DNA of 5,573 nt from positions 1 to 5,573 of the forward strand of contig NZ_CALGYW010000007.1 of NCBI RefSeq assembly GCF_937934665.1, read 5' to 3'. Under the pieces are notes generated by a model, which saw only the letters and a list, made by a program, of their open reading frames with translations, was not told the DNA's origin and ran no database searches. The translations under genes were made by a program, and so were the position numbers. Shown here one piece after another: positions 5,216 to 5,573 of this stretch. Source of the stretch: an uncultured Anaerococcus sp. GTDB taxonomy: Bacteria; Bacillota; Clostridia; Tissierellales; Peptoniphilaceae. The stretch's first letter is position 1, and each line of letters begins with the position of its first letter.

Positions 5216-5573
5216 CTAACTATCTTCCTTAAAAACAAGAAGATAGTTTTTTTCTCTTTCTTCTTTTATCTTAAAACCTAATTTTTTATGGAGATTTAAG
5301 CTTTTTTATTATTTTTCCCCACCTCCGATCTTATTTCCTCTCTATTGGCAAAGTTATCAAGAACTTTGCTAAGGAGTTTTTCCCCATAACCCTTCCTTCT
5401 AAAACTAGGATTAGTTTCTAGGGCTTCTAGTAGGAAATATTTCCCCTCATCAAAGAGTCTTAGGGCAGATAGGTAGGATTTTTCGTCTATTAGAATAGCC
5501 AAATAATTTTTGCCACTTTTTAAAAAATCATTTTTAAGATAATCTGTGTAGGCTTGTCTCACTTTTTGATATA
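5216..5573 (-). pseudogene. GNAT-family N-acetyltransferase, 5' end beyond window, frameshifted near the C-terminus
   Basis: Seen: the frame is open from the right edge, so the gene starts outside the window; the GTG at 5560-5562 is an internal codon. The visible part reads strand-like LAILIDE, then YFLLEALETNPSFRRKGYGEKLLSKVL, in which RRKGYG is the acetyl-CoA pyrophosphate-binding loop (motif A). As written, the frame ends at a TAA at 5296-5298 just after VGKNNKKA. If one A is added to the A6 run at 5302-5307, the protein continues NNKKSLNLHKKLGFK, the expected GNAT motif B (N..SL.LH.KLGF), and then EKNYLLVFKEDS to a TAG at 5216-5218. Known: GNATs transfer the acetyl group of acetyl-CoA to an amine; the substrate here is unknown. 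The lesion removes the last helix and strand and would probably inactivate the enzyme, unless it is a homopolymer sequencing error. Confidence 0.85.
5218..5253 (+). terminator. Plus-strand terminator-like hairpin inside the GNAT 3' end
   Basis: A perfect 10-bp stem AACTATCTTC / GAAGATAGTT with an 11-base loop runs straight into seven T on the plus strand. No plus-strand gene precedes it. On the minus strand the stem covers the last codons and stop of the repaired GNAT frame and is not followed by a T run. It could stop antisense transcription entering the GNAT gene, or protect the 3' end of the GNAT mRNA. Confidence 0.55.

Noticed and set aside
4619..5219. Two plus-strand open frames (4619-4813 and 4980-5219)
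   Set aside because: The first lies wholly antisense to the fructokinase and the second to its 5' end and promoter region; the kinase motifs establish the minus strand as coding.
5560..5562. GTG at 5560-5562 as the start of the acetyltransferase
   Set aside because: The frame continues open to the window edge, the preceding bases contain no ribosome binding site, and a GNAT needs more N-terminal sequence than this start would give.
1..5573. CRISPR array, tRNA/rRNA, insertion sequence or prophage parts
   Set aside because: I saw no spaced direct repeats, no cloverleaf-like tRNA sequence, no transposase or integrase coding, and no terminal inverted repeats with target duplications.

Overview
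The window looks like chromosomal DNA from an AT-rich, obligately anaerobic Gram-positive bacterium. Ribosome binding sites are strong (AAGGAGG/AGGAGG), there is an oxygen-reducing flavodiiron protein, a butyryl-CoA-dehydrogenase-type fusion protein of the kind I associate with Fusobacterium and Tissierellia, and a zinc-binding ROK fructokinase. A member of Peptoniphilaceae such as Anaerococcus or Peptoniphilus is my best guess. This is inferred from protein character only; no marker gene is present.

Left block (1-2763, minus strand): a two-gene operon read right to left. First comes a fusion of acyl-CoA dehydrogenase, the FAD domain of electron-transfer flavoprotein alpha, and a rubredoxin-like tail (641 residues when repaired). 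After 12 bases comes an A-type flavodiiron protein, cut by the left window edge. The fusion gene is broken twice: the expected ATG reads AAG, and one A is missing from an A6 run. Its rubredoxin-like tail keeps the family sequence around the metal site, but all four cysteine ligands are replaced (Asp, Ser, Ser, Ser). The promoter region carries three palindromes about one helical turn apart.

Middle block (about 2764-4275, plus strand): an AT-rich spacer, then a lipoprotein with a long acidic/lysine-rich tether and an unrecognised C-terminal domain, closed by an intrinsic terminator. Next is a 59-residue two-helix membrane protein whose promoter has an extended -10 box and is flanked by two nearly identical 12-bp palindromes. 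Its 3' untranslated region holds a 13-bp long-range inverted repeat around a pyrimidine-rich loop and ends in a GC-rich terminator.

Right block (4277-5573, minus strand): a ROK-family fructokinase with its own promoter and, upstream of it, the 3' part of a GNAT acetyltransferase gene. That gene is also frameshifted by a missing A in an A6 run. It enters from the right edge.

The two A6 frameshifts have the same local context (T-AAA-AAA). Together they raise the possibility of homopolymer undercalling, although the lost start codon would be a different type of error. The left operon suggests an oxygen-defence electron-transfer module; the other genes show no clear functional link to it or to one another.
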